DNA from: Stutzerimonas stutzeri
GTDB taxonomy: Bacteria > Pseudomonadota > Gammaproteobacteria > Pseudomonadales > Pseudomonadaceae
Direction: 5' to 3'
Assembly (NCBI RefSeq): GCF_038561965.1
Contig: NZ_CP139348.1
Coordinates: 62,001 to 126,000 of the forward strand
DNA length: 64,000 nucleotides
Of this stretch, positions 33,749 through 42,718 are shown one piece after another (position 1 is the stretch's first letter; every line of letters begins with the position of its first letter). The position numbers were made by a program, and so were the translations under genes. The notes under the pieces are model-generated. The model searched no databases. It was given only the letters and a program-made list of their open reading frames with translations, and had not been told where the DNA came from.

Positions 33749-34357
33749 TTGCAGTTCTCTTCGATCATCGACGACCTCGCCGAGCGCGGCTGGTCGCTGC
33801 AGAGTTCTTTTCTTCCCAGTGATGTGACCCACAAGCTGGCCGACGAGTGCCGCAGGCGTGAGGCCGAAGGTGCCCTGGCACCGGCCGGCGTCGGCCGCGG
33901 CGAGGCGCAGGCTGTGCGCGAAGGCATTCGCAGCGACCATATCCAGTGGCTGGAACCTGGCCAGGCGGCGGTCTGCGATCAGTACCTCGGGGTGATGGAC
34001 GAGTTGCGTCAGGCGCTCAACCGCGAGCTGTTTCTCGGCCTGGAAGAATTCGAGTGCCATTTCGCCTTCTATCCGCCCGGCGCCTTCTACCAGACCCATC
34101 TGGATCGCTTTCGCGATGACGACAGCCGTTCGGTGACCGCGGTGATCTACCTTAATCCGGACTGGCAGCCGGCCCATGCCGGCGAGTTGCGCATGCATAT
34201 GCCCGATGGCTCGCAGCAGGACGTGCCGCCGCTGGCCGGTAATCTGGTGGTGTTTCTCTCCGGCGAATTCCCCCACGAGGTGCTGGTCACCCAGGCCGAT
34301 CGCCTGTCGCTGACGGGCTGGTTCCGCCGCCGCCCGGCGGACGTACTGGCGCTCTGA
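33749..34357 (+). CDS. 2-oxoglutarate/Fe(II)-dependent dioxygenase, TTG start
   Basis: A 202-residue oxygenase of the SM-20/prolyl 4-hydroxylase type. The iron triad is His and Asp in FYQTHLDRF and His in GEFPHEVL; the 2OG-binding Arg is in RLSLTGWFRRR. It may hydroxylate a protein or small molecule. The longest frame starts at 33593, but no good start precedes the family N-terminus. TTG at 33749 has CGGAG 8 nt before it and gives MQFSSIIDDLAERGW, so it is the likely start. Confidence 0.84.
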   Translation: MQFSSIIDDLAERGWSLQSSFLPSDVTHKLADECRRREAEGALAPAGVGRGEAQAVREGIRSDHIQWLEPGQAAVCDQYLGVMDELRQALNRELFLGLEEFECHFAFYPPGAFYQTHLDRFRDDDSRSVTAVIYLNPDWQPAHAGELRMHMPDGSQQDVPPLAGNLVVFLSGEFPHEVLVTQADRLSLTGWFRRRPADVLAL

Positions 34358-34375
34358 CGCGCCTTTCTCCGGGCG

Positions 34376-34401
34376 AAAAAAAGCCCGGCATAAGCCGGGC
34401 T
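34376..34401 (-). terminator. Intrinsic terminator of dctQM
   Basis: On the minus strand AGCCCGGC and GCCGGGCT form a perfect 8-bp stem around TTAT, followed by seven T residues. It starts 22 nt after the dctM stop codon. It is a strong terminator for the TRAP operon and may also block read-through from the convergent oxygenase gene. Confidence 0.92.
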
Positions 34402-34423
34402 AAAGGGAAGAAATTGCTCCGCG

Positions 34424-35704
34424 CTACATGCCAAGCATGTTTGGCAGCGCCAGCGAAATCGACGGCACGTAGGTGATGATCACCAGGAAGCTCAGCATCA
34501 GCGCCAGCCACGGCAGCACTGCACGGATCACCTGGGTGACCGGCATGCCCGTCACCGCCGAGGCGACGAACAGGTTCAGCCCCACCGGTGGCGTTATCAA
34601 TCCGATCTCCATGTTCACCACCATGATGATGCCGAGGTGAATCGGATCGATGCCTAGCTGAATGGCGATCGGGAACAGAATCGGTGCCAGGATCAGGATG
34701 ATCGCCGACGGTTCCATAAAGGCACCCGCGATCAGCAGCACGATGTTCACCACCAGCAGGAACATCCATGGCTGCAGCCCGGCCTCGATGACCCAGGCGG
34801 TGATTGCCTGCGGGATCTGCTCGGTGGTCAGCACGTGGGCGAAGAGCATGGCGTTGGCGATGATGAACATCAGCATAATGCTCAGCTTGCCGGACTCCAG
34901 CAGCACCTTCGGACACTCACGCCAGGTCAGATCCTTGTAGACGAACAGGGCGATGAAGGCCGAATACACCGCAGCCACGGCAGCCGCTTCGGTGGGCGTG
35001 AACATCCCCGAGTAGATGCCGCCGAGGATGATCACCATCAGCAGCAGACCCCAGACCGCCTTGCGCGCGGCGGAGAGCCATTCGCGGAACGTGGCGCGCG
35101 GCAGTGCCGGCAGGTTCTTCTTCACCGCAATGATGTAGATCGCCAGCATCAGCGCGCCGCCGAGCATGATGCCGGGGACGACACCGGCCATGAACAGCTT
35201 GCCCACCGAGGTCTCGGTCGCGGCGGCGTAGACCACCATGACCACCGATGGCGGGATCAGGATGCCCAGGGTGCCGGCGTTACAGACGATGCCGGCACCG
35301 AATGCCTGCGGGTAGCCGGAGCGCACCATGCCGGCGATGGCAATGGAGCCGACTGCGGCTACGGTTGCCGGTGACGAACCGGACAACGCGGCGAACAGCA
35401 TGCATGCCAGCACCGCACCGATCGCCAGGCCGCCACGGATGTGGCCGACACAGGCGTTGGCGAAGTCGATCAGGCGACGCGCCACGCCGCCGGTGGTCAT
35501 GAAGGCACCGGCAAGCAGGAAGAACGGGATTGCCAGCAGGGTGTAGTGCTCGGAGGTCTCGAACAGCTTGATTGCCAGCGAGCGCACCGAGTCCTGGCTG
35601 AAGATCATGATGGTCAGCGAACCGGCCAGACCGAGGGAAACGGCCACCGGAACACCGATGAACATCAGTGCGAAGAGGGCGAGGAACAGGAACAGAATGG
35701 TCAT
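34424..35704 (-). CDS. dctM: TRAP transporter large permease
   Basis: A 426-residue membrane protein with about 12 helices that carries C4-dicarboxylates (succinate, fumarate, malate) using a sodium gradient. It has the family's GSSPATVAAVGSIAIAGM and GLITPPVGLNLFV motifs, lining the transport and sodium sites. It overlaps dctQ by 4 bp and is followed by an intrinsic terminator. Sequence and linkage to dctBD match P. aeruginosa DctM. Confidence 0.95.
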   Translation of the reverse strand: MTILFLFLALFALMFIGVPVAVSLGLAGSLTIMIFSQDSVRSLAIKLFETSEHYTLLAIPFFLLAGAFMTTGGVARRLIDFANACVGHIRGGLAIGAVLACMLFAALSGSSPATVAAVGSIAIAGMVRSGYPQAFGAGIVCNAGTLGILIPPSVVMVVYAAATETSVGKLFMAGVVPGIMLGGALMLAIYIIAVKKNLPALPRATFREWLSAARKAVWGLLLMVIILGGIYSGMFTPTEAAAVAAVYSAFIALFVYKDLTWRECPKVLLESGKLSIMLMFIIANAMLFAHVLTTEQIPQAITAWVIEAGLQPWMFLLVVNIVLLIAGAFMEPSAIILILAPILFPIAIQLGIDPIHLGIIMVVNMEIGLITPPVGLNLFVASAVTGMPVTQVIRAVLPWLALMLSFLVIITYVPSISLALPNMLGM

Positions 35705-36339
35705 TGCTTGGGCTCCTCTTCGCCGAGCTTGGCCGCTTCGGCCGCTTCATCGGCCAGGCCGAGTCCGGTTTGCTCGTTGCGCAGGATGCGCACGAAGATT
35801 TCGACGAAACGGATGAACACCATGGCAAAGCCGAACGGCACGATCATGCCGATGTGCCACTGCTTGATGCCGATATGCCCCAGGTCTTCCGCGCCGATAT
35901 TGGCGATGAATAGCGTCTGGATCCATTCGAAACTGGCTACAGTCAGCAGGCCGGCGTAACCCAGGCAGAACAGGCAGGCGATGATGCCGATGATGCGCTG
36001 GATGTGCCGCGGCGCCAGCTTCACCAGTGCATCGACGCCGATGTGACCGGCGGTGCGCACGCCATAGGCGAGGCCGGAAAAGATCAGCCAGGCGAACAGC
36101 GCCTTGGTCAGTGCGGTGCTCCACGTCATGGCCTGGGCCATACCGATGATGAAATCACCGATCGCGAACCAGAAGTCGGCGCTGCCTTCGAACCGGTCGC
36201 CCAGATCGTAGAAAAGTGTGTAGAGGTTGTTGAGGATCACGTAGACGAAGGTCACCAGTGTCATGGTGACCAACAGAAAGGCGATGAAGCCTTCCTCGAA
36301 GCGATCCCAGACGCGCCAGAGGGCGTTCATGGATGACAT
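35701..36339 (-). CDS. dctQ: TRAP transporter small permease
   Basis: A 212-residue four-helix membrane protein that scaffolds DctM. Hydrophobic segments start at FIAFLLVTMTLVTFVYVIL, then ALFAWLIFSGLAYGV, IIGIIACLFCLGYAGLLTVA and MIVPFGFAMVFIRF. It is separated from dctP by 253 bp that contain a hairpin, and overlaps dctM by 4 bp. Confidence 0.94.
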   Translation of the reverse strand: MSSMNALWRVWDRFEEGFIAFLLVTMTLVTFVYVILNNLYTLFYDLGDRFEGSADFWFAIGDFIIGMAQAMTWSTALTKALFAWLIFSGLAYGVRTAGHIGVDALVKLAPRHIQRIIGIIACLFCLGYAGLLTVASFEWIQTLFIANIGAEDLGHIGIKQWHIGMIVPFGFAMVFIRFVEIFVRILRNEQTGLGLADEAAEAAKLGEEEPKQ

Positions 36340-36562
36340 CTCCCGATGGACTGCTGTTGTGCAAAGGCAGCACGGAGGTGCGCCGTGAACCAGCCGGGGT
36401 GGGCTGGCAGACAGAGCAATGAAAAACTCTTGTTGTCACTATCGAAGCGGCGTGGCTAGGGGATCACCTTGGCCTGGCCTGTCTGCCCTTGGTGTGGGCT
36501 TCGCCTTCGTCAGCTGCTATGTTTTTTCACTGAGCTGTCGGGTATTTCGGGTGTTACAGCAA

Positions 36563-36583
36563 AGGGGCGGAGTATCCGCCCCT
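36563..36583 (-). other. Hairpin between dctP and dctQ
   Basis: AGGGGCGGA and TCCGCCCCT form a perfect 9-bp stem with a 3-nt loop, 9 nt after the dctP stop codon. On the minus strand only TTTGCT follows, so it should be a partial terminator or 3' stabiliser that leaves more dctP than dctQM message. Confidence 0.55.
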
Positions 36584-36592
36584 CGGCAAGGC

Positions 36593-37588
36593 TTAGTTAG
36601 CCTGGTTGGCTGCTTCGGCAGCCTTGATCAGGTCAGCACCGATCTCGCCTTCGAACTTCTTCCAGACCGGCTTCATGGCTTCGCGCCACATTTCGCGCTG
36701 CTCAGGAGTCAGGTTGATGATCTCGGTGGTGCCAGCATCGACGATGCGCTGCTTGTCGGCCTGGTTCAGCTCGTCAGCCTGCTTGTTCACCGCGACAGTC
36801 ACTTCGTCCAGGATGGTTTCCAGCTCGCCGCGTACGTCAGCCGGCAGACCGTTCCAGAACTTGGTGTTGGTGATCACCATGTAATCCAGCAGACCGTGGT
36901 TGGACTCGGTGATGTACTTCTGCACTTCGTGCATCTTCTGCGAGTAGATGTTCGAGTAGGGGTTCTCGGCACCATTCACAACGCCAGTCTGCAGGCCTTG
37001 GTAGACCTCGGCGAAGCTCATCTTGCGCGGGTTGGCGCGCACGGCCTTGAACTGCTCGTCCAGTACGGCAGAAGCCTGTACGCGGAACTTCAGACCACGG
37101 GCATCCTTCGGCTCGCGCAGCGGCTTGTTGGCCGACAGCTGCTTCATGCCGTTGTGCCAGTAGCCCAGGCCGGTGATGTTCTTGTCTTCCATGGTGCGCA
37201 GCAGGCTTTGCCCGGCTTCGCCTTTCTGGAAGCGGTCGACTGCCGCGATATCGTCGAACAGGAACGGCAGGTCATAGACCTGAACACCCTTGGAGTAATG
37301 TTCGAACTTGGCCAGCGACGGAGCGATCAGCTGAACGTCGCCCAGCAGCAGGGCTTCCATTTCCTTGCCATCACCGAACAGCGAGGAGTTCGGGTAAACC
37401 TGCACCTCGACCTTGCCGGCCAGACGCTCTTCCACCAGTTTCTTGAACATCAGTGCGCCCTGGCCTTTCGGCGTGTTCTCGGCGACGACGTGGGAGAACT
37501 TGATGGTGATCGGGTCAGCCGCTTGGGCCAGACCGGCGATGCTCAGCGACAGGGCGCATGCGAGCGCCTTGGCAGTCAGTTTGAACAT
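36593..37588 (-). CDS. dctP: C4-dicarboxylate-binding periplasmic protein of the TRAP system
   Basis: A 331-residue TRAP receptor with a signal peptide (cleavage after AQA, about residue 23). It has the KFSHVVAENTPKGQGAL opening, the ligand carboxylate-binding Arg in LKFRVQASAVL and the VNGAENPYSNIYSQKMHEVQKY segment. It delivers succinate, fumarate or malate to DctQM. Its gene has a 5' leader of about 120 nt after a sigma-54 promoter. Confidence 0.95.
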   Translation of the reverse strand: MFKLTAKALACALSLSIAGLAQAADPITIKFSHVVAENTPKGQGALMFKKLVEERLAGKVEVQVYPNSSLFGDGKEMEALLLGDVQLIAPSLAKFEHYSKGVQVYDLPFLFDDIAAVDRFQKGEAGQSLLRTMEDKNITGLGYWHNGMKQLSANKPLREPKDARGLKFRVQASAVLDEQFKAVRANPRKMSFAEVYQGLQTGVVNGAENPYSNIYSQKMHEVQKYITESNHGLLDYMVITNTKFWNGLPADVRGELETILDEVTVAVNKQADELNQADKQRIVDAGTTEIINLTPEQREMWREAMKPVWKKFEGEIGADLIKAAEAANQAN

Positions 37589-37722
37589 TGATGTTTCCTC
37601 TTGTTGTGAGTGGGAGGCCGTCCGGCGCTCCCGGCAGTAACCAGCGGTTTAAGTCTAGGCGCAATGGCCCGGTTGCGATGCACCATCGCCACTTGTTCCG
37701 TCCGGTTCTTCGAGTTTCAGGA

Positions 37723-37738
37723 GCAATGCCTGTGCCAA
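37723..37738 (-). promoter_or_regulatory. Sigma-54 (-24/-12) promoter of dctP
   Basis: The minus strand reads TTGGCACAGGCATTGC, with TGGCAC and TTGC at the correct distance, a near-perfect sigma-54 promoter. The expected start point is near 37711. It is the natural target for DctD, the sigma-54 activator encoded immediately upstream. Confidence 0.9.
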
Positions 37739-37796
37739 TCACCGGCAGCGCTACCCGAGGGCGGGGAGTTTACCCAGCAATAGATGAAAGTTTGAA

Positions 37797-37809
37797 TGGC
37801 CAATTGCCA
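37797..37809. promoter_or_regulatory. Candidate DctD upstream activator site
   Basis: TGGC-CAATT-GCCA is an inverted repeat centred near 37803, about 90 bp upstream of the predicted dctP start point, a usual distance for a sigma-54 activator site. Identification with DctD is inferred from position. Confidence 0.4.
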
Positions 37810-37915
37810 ACTAACGCGTCTATTTCGCACCTTTGCGGCAGATGGGGGCTTTGAGGCGGATGGTCGACCTCACCGCGCCTTTGCCTGATGGACGGTGCCG
37901 TCACTAGCAAAGAGG

Positions 37916-37933
37916 ATGGCGGATTTCCGCCAT
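37916..37933 (-). terminator. Hairpin abutting the dctD stop codon
   Basis: ATGGCGGA and TCCGCCAT form a perfect 8-bp stem with a 2-nt gap, directly after the dctD stop codon. The following minus-strand bases (CCTCTTTGC) are only moderately T-rich, so it is a weak terminator separating dctBD from dctP. Confidence 0.5.
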
Positions 37934-39328
37934 TCAGTCGTTCTCGTCGGGCGAGCTTCCGCCAGCGTCGTTGAAAGTCAGGCCGTGCTTGCGCAGTTTG
38001 TCGTGCAGCGTCTTGCGCGGCAGGCCCAGTGCTTCAGCGACGCTGCGCAGCGAGCCGTGCGGGCGGTTCAGCTCGGCAGCGATCAGTGCGCGCTCGAACG
38101 CGTCAACCTGCTCGCCAAGATTGCCGCTGTCAGCCAGGCGGTCAGCCGGTTCGCCATCCGGCTGGTCGAGCCCTAGGCCGAGGGCCAATGCGAAGCGCTC
38201 GGCTGTATTTTGCAGCTCGCGCACGTTGCCCGGCCAGGCGTGGCGCAAAAGCGCCGCACGCTGTTCCGGCTGCAGCTCGCGTATCGGCAGGCCATGGCGC
38301 TGGGCGGCAGACTCGGCGAAATACTGAAACAGCAGCAGGATGTCCTCGTTGCGCTCGCGTAGCGGTGGGATTCGCAGCGGCGCGACGTTGAGCCGATAAT
38401 ACAGGTCGGCGCGAAAGCGGCCCTGATCAGCAGCCACTCGTAGATCTTCCTTGGTTGCGGCGATAACGCGAATATCCAGCGCGATCGACTGGTTGCCGCC
38501 GAGCCGTTCGACGACCCGTTCCTGCAGCAGCCGGAGCAGCTTGACCTGCACGTCCAGGCTCATGCTCTCGATCTCGTCGAGAAACAGCGTGCCACCGTTG
38601 GCGAACTCGAATTTGCCGATGCGTCGCTTCTGCGCGCCGGTAAAGGCGCCGGGCTCATGGCCGAACAGTTCGCTTTCCACGACCGACTCGGCCAGCGCCC
38701 CGGCATTGATCGCCACGAAGGGCCCGTTACGCCGGTTGGACAGGTCATGCAGGGCGCGGGCAACCACCTCTTTGCCGGCGCCGGTTTCGCCGAGGATCAG
38801 TACATCGGCCTGGGTGCCGGCCAACGCACCGATCTGCTCGCGCAGGCGCAGCATCGCCCTGGACTGGCCGAGCAGGCGCGCCGAGAGTTGCTGGCGGTCG
38901 GCCAGCGCCAGGCGCAGCGAGCGGTTGTCCAGCACGAGTTGACGCAGCGCCAGTGCCCGGCGCACGCTGTCCAGCAGTGCTTCGCTGGGGAAGGGTTTTT
39001 CTAGGAAATCGTAAGCGCCGGCGCGCATCGCCTGCACGGCCAGCTGGATGTCGCCGTGCCCGGTGATGAGGATTACCGGTAGCTCGCCATCGCGGGCGCG
39101 CAGCTGCTGCAGCAGCTCCAGGCCATCGATACCCGGCATGCGAATGTCGCTGACCACCACGCCTGCCCAATCCGCAGGGAGGCGTGCAGCCAAATCCCGT
39201 GCATCGCCCAGGCTGACGACCTTGAGCCCGGCGAGATCAAGGGTCTGGCTCAATGCCTGACGCAGATGGGGATCGTCGTCGATCAGCAGCACCTGCGCCT
39301 GGGCACTGATCGGGTGGTCGCTACTCAT
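37934..39328 (-). CDS. dctD: C4-dicarboxylate sigma-54 response regulator
   Basis: A 464-residue NtrC-type activator: receiver (phospho-Asp61, SDIRMPGIDG), AAA+ domain with Walker A GETGAGKE, the sigma-54 contact loop GAFTGA and Walker B GGTLFLDEIE, then a Fis-type helix-turn-helix (GSLRSVAEALGLPRKTLHDKLRKHGL). DctB phosphorylates it, and it then activates the sigma-54 promoter of dctP. The ATG at 39328 overlaps the dctB stop codon by 4 bp; the longer frame upstream is only the shadow of dctB. Confidence 0.95.
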   Translation of the reverse strand: MSSDHPISAQAQVLLIDDDPHLRQALSQTLDLAGLKVVSLGDARDLAARLPADWAGVVVSDIRMPGIDGLELLQQLRARDGELPVILITGHGDIQLAVQAMRAGAYDFLEKPFPSEALLDSVRRALALRQLVLDNRSLRLALADRQQLSARLLGQSRAMLRLREQIGALAGTQADVLILGETGAGKEVVARALHDLSNRRNGPFVAINAGALAESVVESELFGHEPGAFTGAQKRRIGKFEFANGGTLFLDEIESMSLDVQVKLLRLLQERVVERLGGNQSIALDIRVIAATKEDLRVAADQGRFRADLYYRLNVAPLRIPPLRERNEDILLLFQYFAESAAQRHGLPIRELQPEQRAALLRHAWPGNVRELQNTAERFALALGLGLDQPDGEPADRLADSGNLGEQVDAFERALIAAELNRPHGSLRSVAEALGLPRKTLHDKLRKHGLTFNDAGGSSPDEND

Positions 39329-41157
39329 TGGAAATGGTCCTCGGTGGGAAAGGCGACGCCAGGCTCGGCACAGCGCAGAAACAGGCCAAGCTGTGCGCCA
39401 CCCTCGGGATGGTTGCTCATGCGCAGCTCGCCGCCCAAGGCGCGGGTGAGGGTATCGCAAATCGCCAGGCCGAGGCCTAGACCCTGTGCGCTGGTCTTGG
39501 TGGTGAAGAACGGCTCGCGGGCGCGCTGCAGGGCTTCGGCGGAAAAGCCCGGGCCATTGTCGCGCAGGCTCAGTAGTACACCGTCGCCCTGCTGCTCGGC
39601 GCGCAGCCAGATGCGTCGTGGTTGCGGCCGCTCGGTCAGCGCGTCGAGGGCATTGGCCAGCAGATTGGCGAGGATCTGCCGCAGCCGTGTCTCGCCTGCC
39701 TGCACCCATAGGGTCGCTTCCGGCAGGTCGCGGATCAGCTCCACACCCATCGCCTGGCGGCGCTTGGCGAGCAGTGCAAGGGCGTCGTCCAGCGCTGGCT
39801 GCAGGGCGACGCGCTCTGGCGCATGCTGGTCGCGACGGGCGAAGGCACGCAGGTGGGCGATGATCGAGGCCATGCGCGCGGTCAATTCGCTGATCAATCG
39901 CAGATTGTCGCGGGCCTCGCCGTTGCGCTGATGGTCGAGCAGCACGCCGGCGTTGTCGGCATAGCTGCGAATCGCCGCCAGCGGTTGGTTGAGTTCGTGG
40001 CTGATGCTCGCCGACATGGTGCCCAGCGCCGACAGCTTGCCGGCTTGCAGCAGCTCGTCCTGGGCGCGCACCAATTCCTGCTGGGCGTGTTCGCGCTCGA
40101 GCACTTCAACCTTCAGCCGGCTGTTCAGCGCCTCCAGATCACGGGTGCGCTCGAGCACGCGTTGCTCCAGCTGCTGGCGTGCCTGGGCATCGAGGGCCAG
40201 CCGTTCGAGAAAGTGCCGACGGCGCTGCATCAGCAGGCCGAGCCAAAGCAGCAGCGCCAGCAGGGTAGCGGCACCGATGGCGACGACGGTGCGTACCGGT
40301 CGCTCGACCAGGTTGACCGGGGCGAGAATGCGCACCGTCCAGCCGGTTTCCTTGAGCTCGCGACTCTGGATCAGCCAGGCGTCGATGTTCAGCGTGAGGT
40401 CCTGTGGATACAGGGTGGGATAGGGCTGGTCGAAGGCGATCTGTTCGCGCTCGTCGACGGCCAGTCCCCGCGTCGCGCGGAAACGCCATTCGGGGCGTGA
40501 GGTGAGAATTACCACGCCGAAATTGTCGGTCACCAGCAGCTGTTCCGGGGTATTGCCCCAGAGGGTCTCGGTGTGGTCCAGATCGACCTTGACCACCAGT
40601 ACGCCGAGAATGCCGCTGTCGTCGCGCACGGCGGCGCCGAAGTAGTAGCCGCGCTTTCCGGAGGTAGTACCCAGACCGAAGAAACGTCCCAGACGGCCCT
40701 CCATGGCCTGGCGGAAATAGGGGCGAAAGGCAAAGTTGCGGTCGACGAAGCTGTCTTCCTCGTCCCAGTTCGAGGCCGCCAGGGTGTTGCCGTCCGTTCC
40801 CATGAGGTAGATCACGTCGGCGCCGGTCTGATTGCGCAGACGCTTGAGCAAGCGATTGGCGTTGTCCCGCACCGCCGGTGCGTCGCCCTGCAGAACGGCG
40901 CGCAAAGCCGGCAAGTCGCCGAGAATGCGCGGCAGCACTTCATAGCGATTCAGCGTGCCGAGCAGGTTGGCTACGTACAGGTCGAGGGTTTGACGATTCT
41001 GTTCGGTCAGCTCGTTGCGGTAGTAGCGCTCGGCGAGCTGTTGCAACGGCCAGAGCAAAGGCGCCAGCAGCAAGGCCAGCAGGGCGAGGTTGCGCCAGCG
41101 AGGGCGGCGAGGAGGATGCTGTGCGGTCATGCGTGGGCGCCTGGGTGTCGGGCGCAT
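39325..41157 (-). CDS. dctB: C4-dicarboxylate sensor histidine kinase
   Basis: A 610-residue membrane kinase. A first helix (about 22-42) and a second (about 295-320, VVAIGAATLLALLLWLGLL) enclose a periplasmic dicarboxylate-sensing double PAS/Cache domain. A coiled coil follows, then HisKA (SISHELNQPLAAIRSYADNAG), N box NLLANALDAL and G boxes DNGPGF and AQGLGLGLAI. Both the ATG at 41157 and that at 41130 are possible starts; neither has a strong Shine-Dalgarno sequence. It lies 105 bp after rmlD. Confidence 0.93.
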   Translation of the reverse strand: MRPTPRRPRMTAQHPPRRPRWRNLALLALLLAPLLWPLQQLAERYYRNELTEQNRQTLDLYVANLLGTLNRYEVLPRILGDLPALRAVLQGDAPAVRDNANRLLKRLRNQTGADVIYLMGTDGNTLAASNWDEEDSFVDRNFAFRPYFRQAMEGRLGRFFGLGTTSGKRGYYFGAAVRDDSGILGVLVVKVDLDHTETLWGNTPEQLLVTDNFGVVILTSRPEWRFRATRGLAVDEREQIAFDQPYPTLYPQDLTLNIDAWLIQSRELKETGWTVRILAPVNLVERPVRTVVAIGAATLLALLLWLGLLMQRRRHFLERLALDAQARQQLEQRVLERTRDLEALNSRLKVEVLEREHAQQELVRAQDELLQAGKLSALGTMSASISHELNQPLAAIRSYADNAGVLLDHQRNGEARDNLRLISELTARMASIIAHLRAFARRDQHAPERVALQPALDDALALLAKRRQAMGVELIRDLPEATLWVQAGETRLRQILANLLANALDALTERPQPRRIWLRAEQQGDGVLLSLRDNGPGFSAEALQRAREPFFTTKTSAQGLGLGLAICDTLTRALGGELRMSNHPEGGAQLGLFLRCAEPGVAFPTEDHFQ

Positions 41158-41235
41158 TATGCACGCAGAGCGTGCCGGCGTTCAGCGTCGATGATCGAGG
41201 CGGCCAGGCAGCGGATGCTTGTACGGCAGCTGTCC

Positions 41236-41282
41236 GCTGCTGCCGCTATTCGCCGCTCGGCTCAGCGGCCGACGGCAGCAGC
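41236..41282 (-). terminator. Extended hairpin at the 3' end of rmlD
   Basis: GCTGCTGCCG (41236-41245) and CGGCAGCAGC (41273-41282) are perfect 10-bp arms, with an inner CCGCT/AGCGG pair in the 27-nt loop. The element covers the last codons and stop of rmlD. No T-tract follows on the minus strand, so termination would be weak or factor-dependent. Confidence 0.35.
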
Positions 41283-42176
41283 CTGGAGGGTGTTGGGCAT
41301 GCCGAAGTCTTGCGATTGGGCAAGGCACTCATGCATGGCGGTTTCCCAATCCGGGAGGTCGATGCCCCAGTCGTTTTGTAGTCGCGCGCAGTTGAGTCGG
41401 GAATTGAGCGGGCGCTGTGCTGCGGTCGGGTAGTCCCTCGACAGGATCGGGGTAATCTCGGCGCGCAGGCGGCCTTGCTGGCGTAGCTTTTCGGCGATGC
41501 TGCAGGCGAAGCCATACCAGGACGTCTCGCCGCTGGCTGTGAGGTGATACAGACCGCTCGGGCCTGCTTCGCCACTGCTGCGCTTGCGCACCATTTCCGC
41601 CGTGGTGCGAGCGATGGTGGCGGCCCAGGTCGGCGCGCCGATCTCGTCGCTGACCACTGAAAGCGCATCGCGCTCCTGCAGCAGACGTTGCATGGTCAGC
41701 AGGAAATTCTTGCCGTGCTGCGAGTAGACCCAGCTGGTGCGCAGGATCAGGTATTCCCCTCCGACCGCCTGAATGGCCTGCTCTCCGGCCAGCTTGCTGG
41801 CGCCGTAGACGCTCAATGGCTGCGGCACATCGGCTTCGGTGTAGGGCTCGGCCTTGCGGCCGTCGAACACGTAGTCGGTGGAGTAGTGAATCAGCGGCAC
41901 GCCAAGACGCGCCGCTTCTTCAGCAAGTACCTGCGGGCCGCGGGCGTTGACAGCGAAGGCCAGCTCGCGATGGCTTTCAGCAGGGTCGACGGCGGTGTAC
42001 GCCGCCGCATTGATGATCAGATCCGGTCGCAATAGGCGCACCTGTTCACGGACCTGATCCGGATCGGACAGGTCCAGTGCGTTGTGTCCAAGCGCCAGCA
42101 ATTTACCGGCACCCGCCAGCTCCAACTGCAGTTCACGGGCGAGTTGCCCCTTGCTGCCGGTGATCAGGATCTTCAT
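41262..42176 (-). CDS. rmlD: dTDP-4-dehydrorhamnose reductase
   Basis: RmlD makes dTDP-L-rhamnose by NAD(P)H reduction of dTDP-4-keto-L-rhamnose, the last step of the pathway. The 304 residues show the Rossmann GSKGQLARELQ, the YSTDYVFDG segment and the catalytic YGASKLAGE (Tyr/Lys). The ATG at 42176 overlaps the rmlC stop codon by 4 bp; the longer frame upstream is a shadow. It is the last gene of rmlBACD. Confidence 0.96.
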   Translation of the reverse strand: MKILITGSKGQLARELQLELAGAGKLLALGHNALDLSDPDQVREQVRLLRPDLIINAAAYTAVDPAESHRELAFAVNARGPQVLAEEAARLGVPLIHYSTDYVFDGRKAEPYTEADVPQPLSVYGASKLAGEQAIQAVGGEYLILRTSWVYSQHGKNFLLTMQRLLQERDALSVVSDEIGAPTWAATIARTTAEMVRKRSSGEAGPSGLYHLTASGETSWYGFACSIAEKLRQQGRLRAEITPILSRDYPTAAQRPLNSRLNCARLQNDWGIDLPDWETAMHECLAQSQDFGMPNTLQAAAVGR

Positions 42177-42718
42177 GGAAACAGCTCCGCATCGCATAGG
42201 CGCTTGCCGGCCTGGTCTTTGGCGGACAGCTGTAGCGGTTCTTCGATCGGCCACTCGATGCCGAGCTCCGGATCGTTCCACAACAGACTGCGTTCATGCT
42301 CCGGCGCGTAGTAGTCGGTGGTCTTGTAGAGGAATTCGGCGCTTTCGCTGAGCACCACGAATCCGTGTGCGAAACCTTCGGGAATCCACAGCTGGCGCTG
42401 GTTCTGCGCGTTCAGGTGAGTACCGACCCAGCGGCCGAAGCTCGGCGAGCTTTTGCGCAGGTCTACGGCAACGTCGAACACCTCGCCGGCAACGACCCGT
42501 ACCAGTTTTCCCTGCGGTTGCTGGATCTGGTAGTGCAGGCCGCGCAACACGCCGCGCTGGGACTTGGAGTGGTTGTCCTGGACGAACTGGCGTTTGAGCC
42601 CCGTGGCCGCTTCGAAAGCGGCCGCATTGAAGCTCTCGTAGAAGAAACCGCGTTCGTCGCCGAAGACCTTGGGCTCGATGATCAGTACGTCGGGAATGCT
42701 GGTTTCGATGATCTTCAT
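42173..42718 (-). CDS. rmlC: dTDP-4-dehydrorhamnose 3,5-epimerase
   Basis: A 181-residue cupin enzyme that epimerises dTDP-4-keto-6-deoxyglucose at C3 and C5. It shows FVQDNHSKSQRGVLRGLHYQ with the catalytic His, FDVAVDLRKSSPSFGRWVG, and FAHGFVVLSE. It overlaps both rmlA and rmlD by 4 bp. Confidence 0.97.
   Translation of the reverse strand: MKIIETSIPDVLIIEPKVFGDERGFFYESFNAAAFEAATGLKRQFVQDNHSKSQRGVLRGLHYQIQQPQGKLVRVVAGEVFDVAVDLRKSSPSFGRWVGTHLNAQNQRQLWIPEGFAHGFVVLSESAEFLYKTTDYYAPEHERSLLWNDPELGIEWPIEEPLQLSAKDQAGKRLCDAELFP

Larger units (their letters stand above)
37589..37933. promoter_or_regulatory. dctD-dctP intergenic region
   Basis: These 345 bp hold the sigma-54 promoter of dctP, a candidate activator site and a hairpin after dctD, listed separately. 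The remaining part (37589-37720) would be the dctP leader; GAGGAAACATC provides the ribosome-binding region before the ATG. Nothing else coding is supported. Confidence 0.6.

Noticed and set aside
36419..37591. A 390-codon open frame opposite dctP
   Set aside because: It is antisense to the TRAP receptor gene and would run through the dctP-dctQ hairpin; no start signal was found.
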